Positions 11,989 through 14,081 of a DNA stretch of 14,081 nucleotides are shown in pieces. The DNA lies in NCBI GenBank assembly GCA_021788565.1, contig JAJYKO010000043.1, positions 1 through 14,081 on the forward strand. The letters run 5' to 3'. The notes beneath the pieces were generated by a model, which was not told where the DNA came from, ran no database searches, and was given only the letters and a program-made list of their open reading frames with translations. Both the position numbers and the translations under genes were made by a program. How positions within the stretch are numbered: the stretch's first letter is position 1; each line of letters starts with the position of its first letter. The stretch is from Chloroflexota bacterium. GTDB lineage: Bacteria > Chloroflexota > UBA6077.

Positions 11989-12426
11989 GGAGAACCTGGA
12001 CTACATGCCGCTGGTTGGCCGGGTTCGGCCAGGCTCCTGCATGCCTTAAGAGCACCTCGCCCGGTCCTAGGTCGCGACGGACCAGTTCTCGCTCGTGGCG
12101 GGGAGCGCCGGATGGCGCTTGTGTCTCAGGTGGGCACGCAAGACCGATGCCGGAAGTCCGCGCCGCGGCAACTCGTTGACAGCCATATATGGACTATGCA
12201 TAATGCATAATTGAGTTTGCCCCTCCGGTTTGCCTTAACAGTTAGCCTGATCCCACTGGCACCTCCGACGCTGAGGCCGCGTACCACGGTTTCCATGATG
12301 AAAAGGAATTCGGCGATCCGTCGACTGCCCACTGGGGCACCGGTCGATGGGATCGAGGGACCGATGAGATGAGGACCAATCGAGTTCAATGAGGGCTCAA
12401 GCCTGGGCCTTGAAGGAGAGACAAGT
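11989..12426. other. Long non-coding leader region before the URO-D-like gene
   Basis: No convincing gene. The first 180 bases after the HAD stop hold a modest dyad, TGGCC/GGCCA around GGGTTC, without a T-tract. A good promoter follows at 12176-12204, with the palindrome CCATATATGG (12183-12192) in its spacer and a tandem GCATAAT repeat (12198-12211). The implied 5' leader of roughly 215 bases contains no riboswitch that I can identify; in particular no clear cobalamin-box layout was seen, although the downstream protein family is corrinoid-linked. Confidence 0.5.
12176..12204 (+). promoter_or_regulatory. Promoter of the URO-D-like gene, with AT-rich dyads
   Basis: A perfect -35 box TTGACA (12176-12181) is followed by a 17-base spacer and a -10 box CATAAT (12199-12204). 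The spacer holds the 10-bp palindrome CCATATATGG (12183-12192), and the -10 lies in the direct repeat GCATAAT-GCATAAT (12198-12211), with the palindrome TATGCATA at 12195-12202. These are candidate regulator sites, perhaps for the GntR/FCD protein encoded downstream, which is inference. Confidence 0.65.
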
Positions 12427-13563
12427 ATGCTGCCCAAAGCACGGATGGTCGCCGCGCTCGAACACCGCGAGCCGGATCGGGTCCCGATCGGCGAGCAGGC
12501 CATAGACTGGGAGATCACCGACCGGGCGCTCGGCGTGAAGACGCTTTACCGAGCCAAATGGCGCGCCTACACTGCTCTCTGGGAGGGCAGGCGCGATGAG
12601 ATCATGGAGAGCACGGCCCGTGACCTCGTCGGGCTCGCGCGAAAGTTCGAGCTCGACTTCGTCGTTGTGCCGACCGTACCGGCCAGGCAGGAAACGTATC
12701 CCAAACCGGAGATGCTTGGCGAATTCGCTTGGAGGGACGAGCGCGGGAGGAGCTGGCACTACTCCCCTGACTCGGGCGGCCACGCGATGGCCTATGAGTT
12801 TCCTCCAACCACCATCGAGGATCTACCTGATCCCAGCGCACCCGTCAGCGTGGACACCACCCAGTTCGAGGCGATTGAGCGAGTGGTGAAGGAGATCGGG
12901 GGAACGCATTTCGTTTTCGCCCGCTTGAGCGATGGTACCTTCCCATGGGAGGACACCATCGGGATGGCAGACTACCTGGTGAAGATGATCGATGAGCCGG
13001 AGTTCGCCCGCAGGGCCGCCGCCGCGTACACCAAGCGTTCCGTTGCTGCCATCAAGGCGGTAGCTGCGACGGGGGTGGACGGAGTCCTCACCGGCACCGA
13101 TTACTGCGACAACCGTGGACCCTTGATGGGACCCAAACTGTTCCACGAGTTCCTGTTCCCGCACCTGGCAGAAACCGTGAAGGCCGCCCACGATGCCGGC
13201 CTCTTCTTTGTCAAGCACACCGACGGCTACCTGTGGCCGATCCTGGACGACTTCGTGGCCGCGGGGGTGGACGGCTGGCAGGGCATCCAGCCGCGAATCG
13301 GCATGGACCTGAAGCTCCTCAAAGAGAAGTACGGCGAGAAGCTCACCTTTTTCGGTGGTGTGAACTGCGAGACCCTCACCTCGGGCACCGAGGAACAGAT
13401 CGAGGAGGAGGTGAAGTACGCCATCCGCCATGCCGGCCCGGGTGGTGGCTTCGTGATGTGCTCGGGCAACACGCTAATGCCTGGCACGAAATGGGAAAAC
13501 TACGAGGCGATGCGAGCGGCGACAAGGAAGTTTGGAGCGTATCCTATTTCGGTGCCCGAGTGA
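12427..13563 (+). CDS. Uroporphyrinogen decarboxylase-family protein (corrinoid methyltransferase-like)
   Basis: A 378-residue TIM-barrel protein of the URO-D/MtaA superfamily. It begins with PKARMVAALEHREPDRVPI, typical of the group. Candidate metal-site residues are His264 in FVKHTDGYLWP, Cys314 in GGVNCETL and Cys345 in GFVMCSGNTLMPG. In MtaA/MtbA-type methylcobalamin:CoM methyltransferases Zn is held by an HxC...C set; here the second position is HTD, so Asp266 replaces that Cys while Cys314 and Cys345 could complete the site. True UROD heme enzymes lack this pattern. The protein probably demethylates or methylates a small substrate with a corrinoid partner, but no corrinoid protein or reductive activator is in view, so the substrate is open. 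The ATG is set by AAGGAG (12413-12418) 8 bases upstream. A long leader and promoter lie before it, and a convergent GntR/FCD regulator follows. Confidence 0.85.
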   Translation: MLPKARMVAALEHREPDRVPIGEQAIDWEITDRALGVKTLYRAKWRAYTALWEGRRDEIMESTARDLVGLARKFELDFVVVPTVPARQETYPKPEMLGEFAWRDERGRSWHYSPDSGGHAMAYEFPPTTIEDLPDPSAPVSVDTTQFEAIERVVKEIGGTHFVFARLSDGTFPWEDTIGMADYLVKMIDEPEFARRAAAAYTKRSVAAIKAVAATGVDGVLTGTDYCDNRGPLMGPKLFHEFLFPHLAETVKAAHDAGLFFVKHTDGYLWPILDDFVAAGVDGWQGIQPRIGMDLKLLKEKYGEKLTFFGGVNCETLTSGTEEQIEEEVKYAIRHAGPGGGFVMCSGNTLMPGTKWENYEAMRAATRKFGAYPISVPE

Positions 13564-13729
13564 GAGAGCCGGGGAGTGACCGAGGCCAGTAATCTGTTAC
13601 TCGTGACCCAGCATCTGGGAGTCGGGCGGGGCACCGCTAGCCCACGCGTTGGGAATGAAGTCCCACGAAGGATTGGCTGTTGTTGGGTCGGTCATGGTTG
13701 ACGCAGGTCGGCTGGAAGCTCATGCCACG
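13564..13729. other. Convergent intergenic gap
   Basis: This 166-base gap separates the URO-D-like gene from the convergent regulator. It contains a small dyad AGTAA-TCTG-TTACT (13588-13601), flanked by GTGAC on both sides (13576-13580 and 13603-13607). No T-tract follows, so no intrinsic terminator is called. Confidence 0.35.
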
Positions 13730-14081
13730 CTAATCTGTCGCTGATTCGCGGCGGGCGGACCCGATCGCGAAGACCATCCTGCCTCCGTTGCGTATATGCT
13801 CTGCCATCGCCCTTTCGGCGGCGTCCGGGTCCCGCGCCGCTAGAGCCTGCATCACGCGTTCGTGCTCCGCCATCGACGCAGTGGACCGTCCCGGAATTGA
13901 AACGAAAGTGTCCCAGGGGCATTTGGTCCAGATGGTGCGGATCGTTCTCTCAAGGAGCCTTGACCCCGCCGCTCGATATATGGTCACGTGCCAACGATCG
14001 TTGATGGCCGAGAAAGCGCGAGGGTCCCCCGCGTCCAGGAGTTCCATCATGGTGAGGTGCAGGGACCAGAGGAGATCGAGG
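13730..14081 (-). CDS. GntR-family regulator, FCD ligand domain (partial, N-terminus beyond window)
   Basis: The - strand frame is open from the right edge to a TAG stop at 13732-13730, giving about 117 residues. They form the C-terminal part of an FCD (FadR C-terminal) effector domain: LHLTMMELLDAGDPRAFSAINDRWHVTIYRAAGSRLLERTI, then MAEHERVMQALAARDPDAAERAMAEHI. Such domains bind carboxylic acids, often through a metal held by Asp and His; here the NDRWH, AEHE and AEHI histidines are the likely ligands. The N-terminal winged-helix DNA-binding domain must lie past 14081. Methionines in this stretch are internal, because the sequence upstream of them is still FCD-like. It converges on the URO-D-like gene, so it may regulate it or an adjoining catabolic cluster outside the window. 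Confidence 0.8.
   Translation of the reverse strand, partial: LDLLWSLHLTMMELLDAGDPRAFSAINDRWHVTIYRAAGSRLLERTIRTIWTKCPWDTFVSIPGRSTASMAEHERVMQALAARDPDAAERAMAEHIRNGGRMVFAIGSARRESATD

Noticed and set aside
11919..12179. 86-codon + strand frame after the HAD gene
   Set aside because: It starts inside the HAD coding region, is Arg/Pro/Ala-rich without domain features, and has no ribosome binding site.
12205..12426. Cobalamin riboswitch before the corrinoid-linked URO-D-like gene
   Set aside because: Isolated CCACTGG-like words occur, but the ordered B12-box layout and flanking helices were not found by eye. A covariance-model search would decide.

Overview
The window is GC-rich bacterial DNA. The genes mostly have good Shine-Dalgarno sites and sigma70-type -35/-10 boxes, several starts are TTG or GTG, and intergenic gaps carry dispersed inverted repeats. 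The mix of repeats (a heptad GTTCTGR-type hairpin, a GTCAT...CTGAGCG...GAAG...ATCTC hairpin, a GGCGGCTCGCGAGCCGCC palindrome), a lipobox lipoprotein, a bacterial G1 (glutamic) peptidase and a CgArsR-like repressor would suit a Chloroflexota or possibly an actinobacterial genome. That assignment is an inference, not something the sequence proves.

Region 1 (1-5174, + strand) is a metalloid/arsenic detoxification locus. A tail of an unknown CxxC protein is followed by an ArsP-type permease, an 80-residue CxxC thioredoxin-fold protein, a carboxymuconolactone-decarboxylase-fold protein that has lost key AhpD residues, and a TehA/TDT-family transporter. Then comes a single-gene arsR unit with a near-ideal promoter, no leader, and a strong intrinsic terminator that overlaps its stop codon. 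Last is a 517-residue protein joining an ArsM-type As(III) methyltransferase to a second SAM methyltransferase through a cysteine-pair-rich linker. Two sites fitting TAYATYGA-N6-TCGATRTA, one in the arsR promoter and one just upstream of the methyltransferase gene, look like the ArsR operator. Methylation by the fusion enzyme and export of trivalent methylarsenicals by ArsP would form one pathway.

Region 2 (5179-8963, - strand) is a probable three-gene catabolic operon, read right to left: an M20 N-carbamoyl-amino-acid hydrolase (AllC/HyuC type), a PLP-dependent 2,3-diaminopropionate ammonia-lyase (overlapping ATGCTGA junction), and an M20D amidohydrolase. The combination suggests release of ammonia and pyruvate from ureido- or acyl-substituted diaminopropionate or related amino acids. 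It ends tail to tail with the methyltransferase gene, 4 bases away.

Region 3 (9009-11988): a sparsely coding stretch, then a secreted lipoprotein with an NTF2-like domain and a G1 (eqolisin) peptidase domain on the - strand, another gene-poor stretch with a hairpin, and a Cof-type HAD phosphatase on the + strand.

Region 4 (11989-14081): a long leader with a good promoter and AT-rich dyads, a uroporphyrinogen-decarboxylase-fold protein of the corrinoid methyltransferase type on the + strand, and, converging on it, the C-terminal part of a GntR/FadR-type regulator with an FCD ligand domain that runs off the right edge. No tRNA, rRNA, CRISPR array or intact insertion sequence is visible.
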